Shown: in pieces, positions 25,278 through 33,346 of the stretch | Numbering within the stretch: position 1 is the stretch's first letter | Layout: each line of letters begins with the position of its first letter | Origin: Tubiluchus corallicola | Taxonomy: Eukaryota > Priapulida > Priapulimorpha > Priapulimorphida > Tubiluchidae | NCBI GenBank assembly: GCA_030141605.1 | Contig: JAQGDQ010000300.1 | Coordinates: forward strand, 232,501 to 265,846 | DNA: 33,346 bases | Direction of reading: 5' to 3' | Translations under genes and position numbers: made by a program | Notes under the pieces: generated by a model | Database searches by the model: none | The model's input: the letters and a program-made list of their open reading frames with translations, nothing else | Told to the model about the DNA's origin: nothing

Positions 25278-25489
25278 CCACACGGTGCGGGCCGCGGTGT
25301 CATCCGTCCTGCCTCCGCTAGGAGCAGAGGGCAGTCCAATATATTAACATCCAAATGTGAAGCTAAAACACCTCAGCTGTTTCAGTGTCTCGGCTTAGAG
25401 GCTAAGCGTTGATAATGAGGCAGGTCCCAGCCCAACACAAACATCCATGTTGAGCAAGCCCCGATGTTTGAATGCCCTGCGGTGTGTGG
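25278..25489 (+). ncRNA. Candidate structured RNA or structured repeat, closed multi-hairpin
   Basis: A GC-richer island in AT-rich DNA. The ends can pair: CCACAC (25278-25283) with GTGTGG (25484-25489), then a small internal loop, then GC plus GGGC (25287-25292) with GCCC-T-GC (25474-25480). Inside are three more perfect stems: CTCC-GCTA-GGAG within a CTGCC/GGCAG arm (25309-25334), GCTTAG-AGG-CTAAGC (25393-25407), and CAAACATC/GATGTTTG (25438-25445 with 25463-25470). No known RNA family was recognised and no long ORF crosses it. It could equally be a SINE with secondary structure. Confidence 0.35.
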
Positions 25490-26331
25490 AGTTGTATAAA
25501 ACATTAATACAGTCGGAGAGTTTTAAATTTTAAATTTGTCTGGTATGAAGTGACACCGTTACGCATGGTTAAAATCTGTACTTTTTAGACATATGTGCAT
25601 TTTATGAAACCACAGTTTATGAAAATTGGTTAGTCAATAATATTGACAATAATTATAAGACTCTATAAATTTTTAAATTGTAATTATGGCAATTAAACTT
25701 TCTGTGAAAGTGTTTCTATTCTATCTGTGTTTACATTAATATTTAGCCAAAAAAGAATAAAGTAAACTATTGCTACGAATAAAAAGTGCAGTTACAAATT
25801 TACAATTTTTTATTGATTTTTTTAACTGTATCACCACAACGTGATGACGTTTTTATAACAGCATTATCAACAAAATGAACGAATTCAACATGATAGCATA
25901 TATTAACACTCCATTCTAAGTAGTCTAGCTAATGTCTATGTTACAAAAACACTGTTTTTACTAATTGGCATGGGCCCATCTAAAGTCTTCGATCAAACAC
26001 CAAATTTCAGCATAATAATTTGACCAGTAATAATAAGCTGTCACTGGTTTTTCAAAACAAACAATTTCAAAATAATAGAATGTAAATTCTTAAATGCAAA
26101 GCTAAATTTGTGCATTTTTATAACGAATGTAAATGTACAGAAAACCTGCCTGATTATGAATTACACACGCTGTGGGTGTTGCATAACATTTAACAATTAT
26201 TTTAACTGTTTTCAATAACTGACAAAGTTAAAAGGTTTAACAGATTTAACAGAGAATCATTTATTGAAAATTTGTGACCATTTCCAGGAGAGAAGAGATT
26301 GAAGAATTAGCTGTTTTTTGTAACTTCTATA
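25490..26331. other. Intergenic AT-rich stretch
   Basis: Very AT-rich. No gene, repeat array or mobile element recognised. Confidence 0.5.
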
Positions 26332-26679
26332 CTACGTGATTGTTTGCCATCTGCGTTTTAGTTGTTTATTCCTGTAAAAAGAAAAAAGTTCATATTTCAC
26401 TACAATTGCTTTTAGTGTGTTGCCACCTTCCCAAGCAGAGTAAACGCAGTCTTCACTCAAAATCGGTGAGGTGTTTTCTTGTTGAGGGCAATTACAATTG
26501 CATGTCATGTGTGGCACAGTCACAACTTTAATCGACCAACTCAAAACAACTGTTTCACATTTCCAAACCAGTATAGCTTGAATGGTCAATAATGGAGAAG
26601 TTTTGTATGCGCTCATTTGCTCTGCGCATGTAATCTGCGCAACAAACAATGCCAGTAGAATCAACGTAAAGCATTCCAT
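26332..26679 (-). CDS. Possible small secreted Cys-containing protein (weak)
   Basis: A 115-codon minus-strand ORF. The first 20 residues look like a signal peptide: MECFTLILLALFVAQITCA, with a hydrophobic core and a small residue at a possible cleavage site. The rest has five Cys, three of them in TCNCNCP. No family was recognised, and the second half has little protein-like bias. It may be a chance ORF or contain an unrecognised intron. Confidence 0.22.
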   Translation of the reverse strand: MECFTLILLALFVAQITCAEQMSAYKTSPLLTIQAILVWKCETVVLSWSIKVVTVPHMTCNCNCPQQENTSPILSEDCVYSAWEGGNTLKAIVVKYELFSFYRNKQLKRRWQTIT

Positions 26680-26811
26680 ACATTTTTATTCATCCATCCA
26701 TTCATTTTTAAAAAACTGGGAAAGTTAATCAATTTGAACTAGCCAATGTCATTCCCTCAACTTTTGCTGTAGTTTTATAACTAGAATAATTAAGTGGCCA
26801 AAACTTTAAAT

Positions 26812-26945
26812 GTGTAGACCAGACTTTTCCATCTGGGAGGTCGTGAGTTCGAAACAGCGGCCGGGAAATACCAAGATTTTAAAAATGGTTCCTGCTGTTG
26901 CCCTCCCTGGCGCGTGGTATTTAGGGTAAAATGGCTTTAATAATA
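26812..26945 (+). mobile_element. tRNA-derived SINE fragment (different family)
   Basis: GGAGGTCGTGAGTTCGAAAC is a typical tRNA B-box/T-arm (GTTCGA core at 26847-26852). It is followed by a tRNA-unrelated body with CCTCCCTGGCGCG and ATTTAGGGTAAAATGGCTTT. The A box is not clear and the acceptor stem is lost, so it is a fragment and not a functional tRNA. Confidence 0.55.
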
Positions 26946-27029
26946 GTCTCTGTTGTGTGGTTATAGTTTATTTTTAGCAGTTTTTGAGCTAATATTAATT
27001 GTTCACTCAAAAGCCGATTTTAAAAAAAG

Positions 27030-27124
<95 letters not shown>

Positions 27125-27574
27125 TATTATTATTATTATTATTATTAATATTATTATTATTATTATTATTGTTATTATTATTATTATTAATATCGTCGTC
27201 GTCGTCGTCACCATCATCATCATTATCAAATCATCATCATCAATCATCATCATCATCAATCATCATCATCATCATCAATCATCATCATCATCAATCATCA
27301 TCATCATCATCATCATCAATCATCATCATCATCATCAATCATCATCAATCATCATCATCATCATCATCATCAATCATCGTCATCATCAATCATCATCATC
27401 ATCAATCATCATCATCAATCATCAATCATCATCATCATCATCAATCATCATCACCATCACCATCACCATCATCATCCATCATCATCAATCATCAATCATC
27501 ATCATCAATCATCATCATCATCATCATCAATCATCATTATCATCAATCATCATCATCATCAATCATCATCATCA
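27030..27574 (+). repeat. (ATT)n then (ATC)n with AATC punctuation
   Basis: About 160 bp of ATT triplets pass through a short CGTCGT block into about 370 bp of ATC triplets. An extra A is inserted again and again (CATCAATCATC), each time shifting the frame. The 235-codon ORF over it, poly-Leu then Ser/His/Ile/Asn, is a repeat translation. Confidence 0.95.
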
Positions 27575-27946
27575 GTGGACAAAAGAACCCTGCCTTAAAG
27601 AGTAAAATTTTCAAAAAAATCTCTGAAGTCTTCTGTCAGAATAATAAAATCGATGGTTAGGTCTGCTATTAAGTTTAGAAAATAATTCATCCATTAGAAT
27701 AAATAGAAAGTAAATTGTAGGGCGAATTCGTTGTGTTTCAGAAAATTGCGCTGAAAGCTTTGACTTCCTGGGAGCAGGAACACAACGTCGCCAACACTCT
27801 AAACCAATTAATTTCTTTTAAGTAAGAAACAAATTGCCTTGTTTGTAATAGATGGCAATTCGAGAAACCGAATTTCCAAAAGAAAAAAGAGTTTACACAG
27901 TTCTTTGGCAACTGATTATATATACTTTACATATTGAGTAACGAAC
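27575..27946. other. Stretch downstream of the gelsolin/villin exons (minus-strand sense)
   Basis: May contain the next exon of the minus-strand gene, but no gelsolin or villin-headpiece signature could be read. A plus-strand interval 27742-27821 has exon-like edges (tttcag, AA|gtaaga) and is open, but it has no family support. Confidence 0.35.
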
Positions 27947-28075
27947 CTCAGCCCACAGATGCTTATCCCAATTGGCGAAGTATCCACAGAATGTATCCGG
28001 TTCAGATCCTTGTTTGACTTCGAAGAAGACGGATGTCAAGTCGGTTCGGGGTGTCGGTTCTTGGTTAAGGTAATG
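27947..28075 (-). CDS. Gelsolin/villin gene, downstream exon
   Basis: Forty-three codons with the KQGSEP--F-GYFANWD motif. In villin the same place reads KQGFEPPSFVGWFLGWD. Acceptor on the minus strand is tacttacag; donor GAG|gttcgt is weak but usable. Confidence 0.82.
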
Positions 28076-28577
28076 CTGTAAGTATTATAGACGCATAATT
28101 AAAACTCACTTATGTTCAGTATCTAAAAATAGAGGGCTCTGCTTAATTGCGTTTTACTAGTATCCGAATTCAAACGCGTTCTTCCATGTGCTTTTGCTGC
28201 TCAGGGTTCCAGGCTCGAATCCTGGTTGACTCGCAATTTTTTCAATGACTTCTTTATTCAATTAGTTAATCATTGGGTTAATTGTTAAATGCATAAAGGC
28301 CTTATTAATTCTGGTTTATCGTAGTTCAATATTTAAAAATCTCTCAATGAGTTAAGGCCCAGTTAATTTGATTATAAGCCCCTATAATAATTAAAATTGG
28401 AATTGAGCAGCTTCTGTGAAGCAGTTTTTCTACTTTGCCTAAGAAACGTTAGCAAATTTTTTAGAAAATTTTTAAAAAACCAATAAAAATAATTAAAAAT
28501 TCAATTCTTACCACTCCTAGATCGTGTGCTTTCTTCCTCTCCTCATTCGAAGCGCCCTTTCCAACCCAGATGAATAT
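27947..28577 (-). CDS. Gelsolin/villin-family actin-binding protein, two internal exons
   Basis: Partial minus-strand gene. Exon 28577-28512 (22 codons) reads IFIWVGKGASNEERKKAHDL then GV. Exon 28075-27947 (43 codons) starts HYLNQEPTPRTDLTSVFFEV and has KQGSEPDTFCGYFANWD then LWAE. Both have canonical acceptors (tgcacattttcag, tacttacag), donors gtaaga and gttcgt, and phase 0. VGKGAS-NEE-KKA and VKQG-EP--F-GYF--WD are the end of a gelsolin repeat, close to domain 6 of villin/gelsolin. The family severs, caps or bundles actin filaments under Ca2+ control. The other exons were not found: upstream ones lie beyond a LINE, the following one between here and the SLC5 pair or unrecognised. Villin, gelsolin and shorter relatives cannot be told apart from 65 residues. 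Confidence 0.82.
28195..28400 (+). mobile_element. tRNA-derived SINE, copy B, in gelsolin/villin intron
   Basis: Perfect T-arm CCAGG-CTCGAAT-CCTGG at 28209-28225. The body is shared with copy A at 18230-18480 (GACTCGCAATTTTTTCAA, TTAATTCTGGTTTATC, AATATTTAAAAATCT). It lies in the 436-bp intron 28076-28511, antisense to the gene. Confidence 0.7.
28512..28577 (-). CDS. Gelsolin/villin gene, upstream exon
   Basis: Twenty-two codons, IFIWVGKGASNEERKKAHDL then GV, the core beta-strand and helix start of a gelsolin repeat. Acceptor tgcacattttcag, donor gtaaga. Confidence 0.85.
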
Positions 28578-28867
28578 CTGAAAATGTGCATTAAATAAAC
28601 ACAACTGGGAGCGTTTCTTCGACTGAAATTGGATGAATACGCAATAACGCTTTACTCTCTATCAAATAATTCCCTTAGTCAGGTCTGTTAAGGCCAAATA
28701 TTGATGAAATGGGGCTATTTACCCCACAGATGGTGCATGTATACACATTCGAACAATAAGACAGCATGTACAATATGTAGGTGATTTCAGGACGATTTCT
28801 CAGCTTTATGCAAGTAAAGAGTTTTTCTTATGCTTTTCTTATAAGTGTTGCGATAGCTGCTTTTAAC

Positions 28868-29775
28868 AAATTTATTTTTATTTATTTTTATTTTATTTAT
28901 TTATAAACATCTATGAACTGAAGTCAAGAAACATATATGTCCATTAAAAACATCGTAAAACATATCAACAATGTACAGAAAGTAAAATTACTGCTAAAAG
29001 TAGAAAATATATAGTATATGGTTAGTACAATATAAACACACAAGTAGGTGCAAATAAATTAAAAGTGCCGGTAAAAAGATTAAAACTTGATTAGTACGAT
29101 AAAACTGTATAATTGTGGTAAAAATTTTAATCTTACATCATTTATGAAATCACATATTTTCTAGTAAATATTTTTTTTAATGTTTCTTAAATTTATTGAT
29201 GTTTCTGGCTTGTTTTATTTTACTGGGTAAATTATTCCACATTATACAGCACCATTATACATGGCAGAATGTTTCATAACGTTTGTTCTGCACTTAGGAA
29301 AATGGAATTTGTGGTATTGTCGAGTTTGATATGAACACATACTGTTATTATAACTGAAAAAATGGTGATACATATTAAGCGAATGATTATTAACATATGT
29401 GTACATGAACAGGTTAGTTTGCATATCGACTATCTGGGGCATTGTCAGTATTTTCAAATTTTTAAAGAGATTGTTGGTGTGAGCTCTGTAATGCGAGTGC
29501 GTCATTAGACGGATCAGCTTTTTTGAACTTTTAATAAGCTTTCTAAGGTATCTGCATACGTATTACCCCATACTATACTGCAATAACCAAAGTAAGGATA
29601 TGCAAACGTATAATACAGCTGTTTATAAGTAGATAAATCTAAAATTTTATAACATTTTTTGAAAATTCCAACTACTTTACTAAGTTTTGAGTACAAACGC
29701 TGGTCCTGTTCTGCTTTTTGTACATAAAGCCAGTCAAGGCAAAAACGTACATGTATTGACAATGCTTTTGTAATA
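28868..29775 (-). mobile_element. Decayed LINE 3' half
   Basis: Minus-strand reverse-transcriptase tail in pieces: 29762-29514 (LSKVVGIFKKCYKILDLSTY, PYFGYCSIVWGNTYA), then after a 1-base slip in an A run 29505-29242 (YRAHTNNLFKNLKILTMPQI, CRTNVMKHSAMYNGA), then after another frameshift WNNLPSKIKQARNINKFKKH. The 3' end is an A/T-rich (AAATA)n tail at about 28868-28912. CR1/Jockey-like, similar in type to the copy at 2729-3260. 5'-truncated and inactive. It lies 5' of the gelsolin/villin exons, probably in an intron. Confidence 0.8.
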
Positions 29776-30164
29776 CTAGAACCCTTGGGTCAAGTATATG
29801 AAAGCAAATGCAAGTGGTCCCTGCTCTTCCTAGACGAGCGCTCCGGGGTACTCCTGCGCGAAAACAAAAAGAGATTTTCGTTCCAAGCTTCAGAAACAGT
29901 CTTAGAAAAGAGTGACTGAACCAACAGAGGTGGCAAACTTCACAAAAGGACTGCGACAGTTTATGATGTCGAGCAGAATATTAGACTAGTCATGTTTTCC
30001 TAAGCTCTGCCTAGCCAAACAAGTCCAATAACTAAACTGTTACAAAGGCAATAAACTGTCCTTTAATTATGTTGCCTCAACTGGTGGTATTTAAATTAAA
30101 TTCAATACAATTCACATTTTTATTTCACACTTAAAATCCATATAATTTAAATAAAATATATATT
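29776..30164. other. Unassigned stretch with protein-like frames
   Basis: 29790-29920 is GC-richer than its surroundings and open on the plus strand for about 55 codons up to TGA near 29910 (ESKCKWSLLFLDERSGVLLR). On the minus strand, RRSTPERSSRKSRDHLHLLS follows a pyrimidine-rich run. No family recognised in either sense; probably the edge of another repeat. Confidence 0.3.
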
Positions 30165-31040
30165 ATTTAATTTACGGCACAGTTCTTGAACATTATGCAC
30201 GAACGGTATAGTTCTTGGACATATAGAAATAACAGCGCAGTTGTTAGACGTTATGAATTAATGGCGCAGCTCTTTGAAATTATCAATTAAAGGCGTCAAT
30301 TAACTGCACAGTTCTTAGACATTGTGAATTAACAGCACAGTCTTTGACGTTACGAATTAATGTCATAGTTCTTGAACGTTATGAATTAATGGCACGGCTC
30401 TTTGAAATTATCAATTAAAGGCACAATTATTGGACGTCAATTAACTGCACAGTTCTTGGATATTGTGAATTAACAGCACAGGTCTTTGACGTTATTAATT
30501 AATGACACAGTTATTGGATTCCAATTAGCCACAAGTATTTCGATATTATGAATTAACCATACAGCTTTTGAACATTATCAATGAATAGCACAGTTCTTGG
30601 ACGCTATGAACCAACGACACAGTCCTGATCGGATATGAATTAATGGCACAGTTCTTTTGACAATATGAAATTAATGACACAGTTCTTTTGACAATATGAA
30701 TTAACGGCACAGTTCTTAGACATTAAGAATTAACAGCACAGTCTTGGACGTTATGAATTAATGACACAGTTCTTGGACAGCTTAAATTAATGGCACACTT
30801 CTTGGACATTATTGATTATAACAAGAACATTATCAGTTAAAAGTATAGTTGTTCAGTTAAAGGTTCGATTCTTAGACATTATTAGACAACAGCGCGGTTC
30901 TTTGACACTATTAATTAAAGGCATAATTCTTCGACATTATCAACACGATTCTTAAGCATTAGGAATTAAGTGCATAATTTGTAAACATCGTCAGTTAAGG
31001 TCACAGTTACTGAACGTTATCGATTAATAATGCCACTGTT
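30165..31040 (+). repeat. Degenerate 29-bp minisatellite, about 30 copies
   Basis: Head-to-tail units of roughly 28-30 bp with core GGCACAGTTCTTGGAC, then (A/G)TTAT, then GAATTAAT. Units are heavily mutated, with indels. Similar blocks recur at longer range, for example TCAATTAAAGGC followed by GTCAATTAACTGCACAG near 30280 and 30412, so blocks of several units were duplicated. Confidence 0.88.
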
Positions 31041-31052
31041 CCATATTTCCAG

Positions 31053-31112
31053 CATCTTTTACCGTTATTATCAGGAGAGAAAGAATTACTAGAAACACCA
31101 CAAGATAAATAG
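31053..31112 (+). other. Possible terminal exon, unsupported
   Basis: After an acceptor-like ccatatttccag come 19 open codons and TAG (HLLPLLSGEKELLETPQDK). It resembles the end of a gene but has no partner exon, and minisatellite lies directly upstream. Confidence 0.15.
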
Positions 31113-31189
31113 ATAATCTGTCTTGATGGTCTTGACATTAAACATCAACGTGGTTTGCTATGTGCAAGAGCCAATTGCGTTAGTAGGTT

Positions 31190-31580
31190 AGATGTTACAC
31201 CTCTGGCCGATTTCCCGGGGGGGGTGGGGATTTCCCCGGGGGGGTGGGGAAAAACACCCCTAAAAAAGTGCGAAAATCCGGAAACACCCCTAAAAAAGTG
31301 AAGTGGCTCTATTGTCGTGCTAGTTAAGTGACCAATTTAAGGATTAGGAGTGACGGTTGGTCGATGGGCCACGCCCCCCTCGGCTGCCGGGGGTGGGAAC
31401 AAAAATCACCCCCTAAAAAAAGTGAAGCGGGTCTATTGTTGCGCTAGTTAAGTGCTCGATTTAAGGATTAGGAGTGACGGTTGGAACTCCCGCACGCTTT
31501 GGGGGGGGTGCGCCCGGCGAGAACACCCCCCCCCTCCGCGCTAAATGCAGTCGTCCGTTCGACGCGCGCTCGCTGCGCAC
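31190..31580 (+). repeat. G/C-run segment with duplicated ~120-bp module
   Basis: 31210-31250 is a tandem duplication of TTTCCC-G7/8-T-GGGGA, giving four long G tracts. A module with ACCCC-TAAAAAA-GTGAAG, TCTATTGT, GCTAGTTAAGTG and GGATTAGGAGTGACGGTTGG occurs at about 31287-31365 and again at 31409-31486. CpG is frequent. No coding signal seen. Confidence 0.8.
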
Positions 31581-31608
31581 TTTGCTTGCTCCACCCTAAT
31601 TGTGGCTA

Positions 31609-32262
31609 ATCCGGTAATCGACTCTCGCCTCGCCGCCTAGCTAGCTAGCTAGATAATGGGCTAAAAGATTTCTCTACAGGATGTTCTTTTATGCGAGTCT
31701 AAATTGCAACATACAGTCTACTCACACGCGCACACACCGCCGAGCACGATTGTTAGCACGGGCCGACCATTAGCACGAACGTTACCGCGTGTAACATACA
31801 GTCTACTCACTCGTCGCCGAGCATGATTAATTTCTGGGTTTCTTTATTTTTTTGTCAACTGTATCCAACGATGATGATGATGACGACGACGATGATGATG
31901 ATGATGACGCGGTATTACCTAAAGCAGAGTCTGATCTTTGGTCGTCATCCACTTTTTTTATCCGACAGAACAATAATAACTAATGTTAGTTAAAATTATC
32001 TTTTCATTTTGTAAAAATCTTTCTATCTGTACTAACTCGCATGTTTAAACCCGCAACGAATGCACTCATCCGATCAGACGCCAAGGCAGGCACGCCTCTA
32101 TTTTGTAAAAATCTTTCTATCTGTACTAACTCGCATGTTTAAACCCGCAACGAATGCACTCATCTGATCAGACGCCAAGGCAGGCACGTGTCTATTGCTT
32201 AATCCGGTAATTGACTCGACTACCTGGCTAATGAGGACTTAATCCGTTAATTGACTTGCTAG
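31609..32262 (+). repeat. Repeat-mosaic with 94-bp tandem duplication
   Basis: Unit 32006-32099 is repeated at 32100-32193 with only a few mismatches near its end (CATCCGATC/CATCTGATC, CACGCCTCT/CACGTGTCT), so the duplication is recent. Around it, TAATCCGGTAAT(C/T)GACTC occurs at about 31609 and 32201, with a third variant near 32240. ACATACAGTCTACTCAC occurs at about 31709 and 31796. A GATGAT/GACGAC microsatellite lies at 31869-31908. Confidence 0.85.
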
Positions 32263-32610
32263 ACGTGACACCCGCGGCTATTTAAGTGCGTGTACCTGTT
32301 TTTTTTAAAAAGCCCGTTGGAATGTACAGCAAGCAGACAGTAGGACAGCTGCCGTCTAGATAAAATTGAATGCCTGCAGCCTTCTAGTCTGCACGCTTTC
32401 AACGAGTCAGTATTTTTTTAGGTGAGGATATATATATATATAATCCCAAAAACTCACAAGTTGCATTAGCCACATTTTTATTGAAAGATTTCTTTTTTTG
32501 ACAATAGGGTATTTAAAATTTTACTTTTATCTAGACTAGATGTACAAAGAGAAAAAAAACTGAGGCGCTTTACTATTAGACTAAAATTGCCAGAGACTGA
32601 AGTGTATTTA
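32263..32610. other. Stretch between duplication and Pro/Gln-rich ORF
   Basis: TATTTAAG at about 32278 is a TATA-like box, but no supported gene starts after it. A (TA)n run is at about 32429-32441. Nothing else recognised. Confidence 0.4.
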
Positions 32611-32672
32611 CTTTTTAAAATATTCATTTATCTTTATCCCGATGGGGTGTACCCTTACTATTTAAAAAATAT

Positions 32673-33026
32673 TCATTTATCTTTATCCTGGTCGGATGCT
32701 TTCTTCCGGTTGACAAAAACGATGTTGGGTGGGGGACCCATGCTCGTTGATGACGCCACTGTTGTTGTTGTTGTTGCTGTCGATGTTGTTGATGTTAGCG
32801 GTGGCGGCATATTGCTAGCAGACGCGACCCGAACGTTGACATTGTGCTGCTGCTGCTGCTGCTGCTGCTGCTGTAATCTCGACGGTGGTGGTGGTGGTGG
32901 CGTCGGTGACGCTGTTTTAGGTACAGCTGCTGTTCTAGTCATCATTCTAGCAGTGACGATTGGAAGGTGATGCAATCTCGGCGGTGGCAGCACTGCTGCT
33001 GCTGCTGCTGGTGCTGTCACAGTCAT
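32673..33026 (-). CDS. Possible Pro/Gln/Ala-rich low-complexity protein exon
   Basis: A 117-codon minus-strand ORF with ATG in good context (ccaagATGA). It runs MTVTAPAAAAAV, Pro-rich, poly-Pro, nine Gln in a row, Thr/Ser-rich, MGPPPNIVFVNRKK, stop. Repeat tracts (CTG, GGT) explain part of it, but the frame stays open through the non-repeat parts too, with a composition typical of disordered transcription-regulator segments. No domain recognised. The stop lies in a 49-bp-offset duplication (32609-32640 and 32658-32689), so the end may be secondary. Confidence 0.3.
   Translation of the reverse strand: MTVTAPAAAAAVLPPPRLHHLPIVTARMMTRTAAVPKTASPTPPPPPPSRLQQQQQQQQQHNVNVRVASASNMPPPLTSTTSTATTTTTVASSTSMGPPPNIVFVNRKKASDQDKDK
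32845..32901 (+). repeat. (CTG)n and (GGT)n trinucleotide tracts
   Basis: Nine CTG-type triplets (32845-32873) and a GGT run (about 32884-32901). On the minus strand they encode the poly-Gln and poly-Pro of the ORF 32673-33026. Confidence 0.9.
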
Positions 33027-33052
33027 CTTGGTGCTAGGTACGACCTGGTCCT

Positions 33053-33054
33053 CG

Positions 33055-33090
<36 letters not shown>

Positions 33091-33225
33091 CCTTTCTCTC
33101 TCTTTCTCTCTCTCTCTCTTTCTCCCTCTCTCTCTCTCCCTTCCCTCCCTCTCTATCTCTTTCTCTCTCTCTCTCTTTCACTCTCTCTTTCTCTCTCTTA
33201 CTCTCTCTCTCTCTCTCCCCCCTCT

Positions 33226-33255
<30 letters not shown>
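33053..33255 (+). repeat. (TC)n dinucleotide tract
   Basis: About 200 bp of pure pyrimidine TC repeats with T and C interruptions. It lies about 30 bp upstream of the minus-strand ATG at 33026, where it reads as GAGA. ORFs over it (poly-Ser/Leu, poly-Arg/Glu) are artefacts. A perfect palindrome TGCAATGCATTGCA follows at 33256. Confidence 0.95.
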
Positions 33256-33256
<1 letters not shown>

Positions 33257-33346
33257 GCAATGCATTGCACATTTTACAGCTGTACAATTATTGTAATTCT
33301 TGACCTTTTAATCAGAAATCTCGTAGGAAATCTCATGCTAGAGTTA

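Noticed and set aside
25027-25281. 84-codon minus-strand ORF in the LTR-like segment
   Set aside because: No family signature; the promoter-like signals are on the other strand.
25278-25489. U2 snRNA or RNase MRP RNA gene
   Set aside because: Short resemblances only (TCTCGGC-GGCTAAG; GTCATCCGTC). The order and the remaining conserved parts of those RNAs are missing.
26953-27660. 235-codon ORF, poly-Leu then Ser/His/Ile/Asn
   Set aside because: Translation of the ATT/ATC microsatellite with short flanks; no start context, domain or splice support.
27742-27821. Plus-strand exon with good splice edges
   Set aside because: Open for 26 codons but no family similarity, no compatible next exon (a TGA follows quickly), and the minus strand carries the real gene here.
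33023-33303. Ser/Leu-rich and Arg/Glu-rich ORFs
   Set aside because: TC/GA dinucleotide repeat read as protein.

Overview
The window is animal (metazoan) nuclear DNA, AT-rich and intron-dense, with GT-AG introns of about 0.2-2.4 kb, decayed LINE retrotransposon 3' ends, tRNA-derived SINEs, many microsatellites and two minisatellites. The repeat style suggests a marine invertebrate such as a tunicate, but no sequence here fixes the species. Most computed ORFs are by-chance frames inside repeats. The real genes had to be rebuilt from splice sites, reading phase and protein-family conservation.

Left part, 1-7026: the last four exons (279-3402, +) of an SLC5 sodium-solute symporter of the SMCT/SMVT branch, whose 5' part lies outside the window. 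About 3.6 kb of intergenic DNA follows, with two broken LINE 3' ends. Centre, 7027-22451: a complete paralogue in the same orientation. Fifteen exons splice in frame to a 610-residue protein, the length of vertebrate SLC5A8. The two genes are tandem duplicates: the four shared 3' exons have the same boundaries and phases, but their lumenal loops and tails have diverged. Both proteins end in a class I PDZ-ligand-like tripeptide. The introns of the complete gene hold a 1.5 kb fold-back inverted repeat, a (TTAG)n block of about 500 bp, AAT, ATC and ATGAG-type microsatellites, and a dispersed repeat present in introns 3 and 9 in opposite orientations.

Right part, 22452-33346: a 21-copy 49-bp minisatellite (23343-24368), an LTR-like promoter segment (about 24930-25277), then a GC-richer segment (25278-25489) that can fold into a closed multi-hairpin structure. 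Next come an ATT/ATC microsatellite and two minus-strand exons (27947-28075, 28512-28577) of a gelsolin/villin-family actin-binding protein. That gene points towards the SLC5 pair. One of its introns carries a SINE, and a broken LINE lies just beyond its upstream exon. Further right are a degenerate 29-bp minisatellite (about 30165-31040), a G/C-run segment with duplicated modules, a 94-bp tandem duplication, a possible Pro/Gln-rich minus-strand ORF and a long TC tract.

The SLC5 genes would encode plasma-membrane Na+-coupled carriers, probably for monocarboxylates or related organic anions. The gelsolin/villin gene acts on actin filaments; no functional link between them is visible apart from position.
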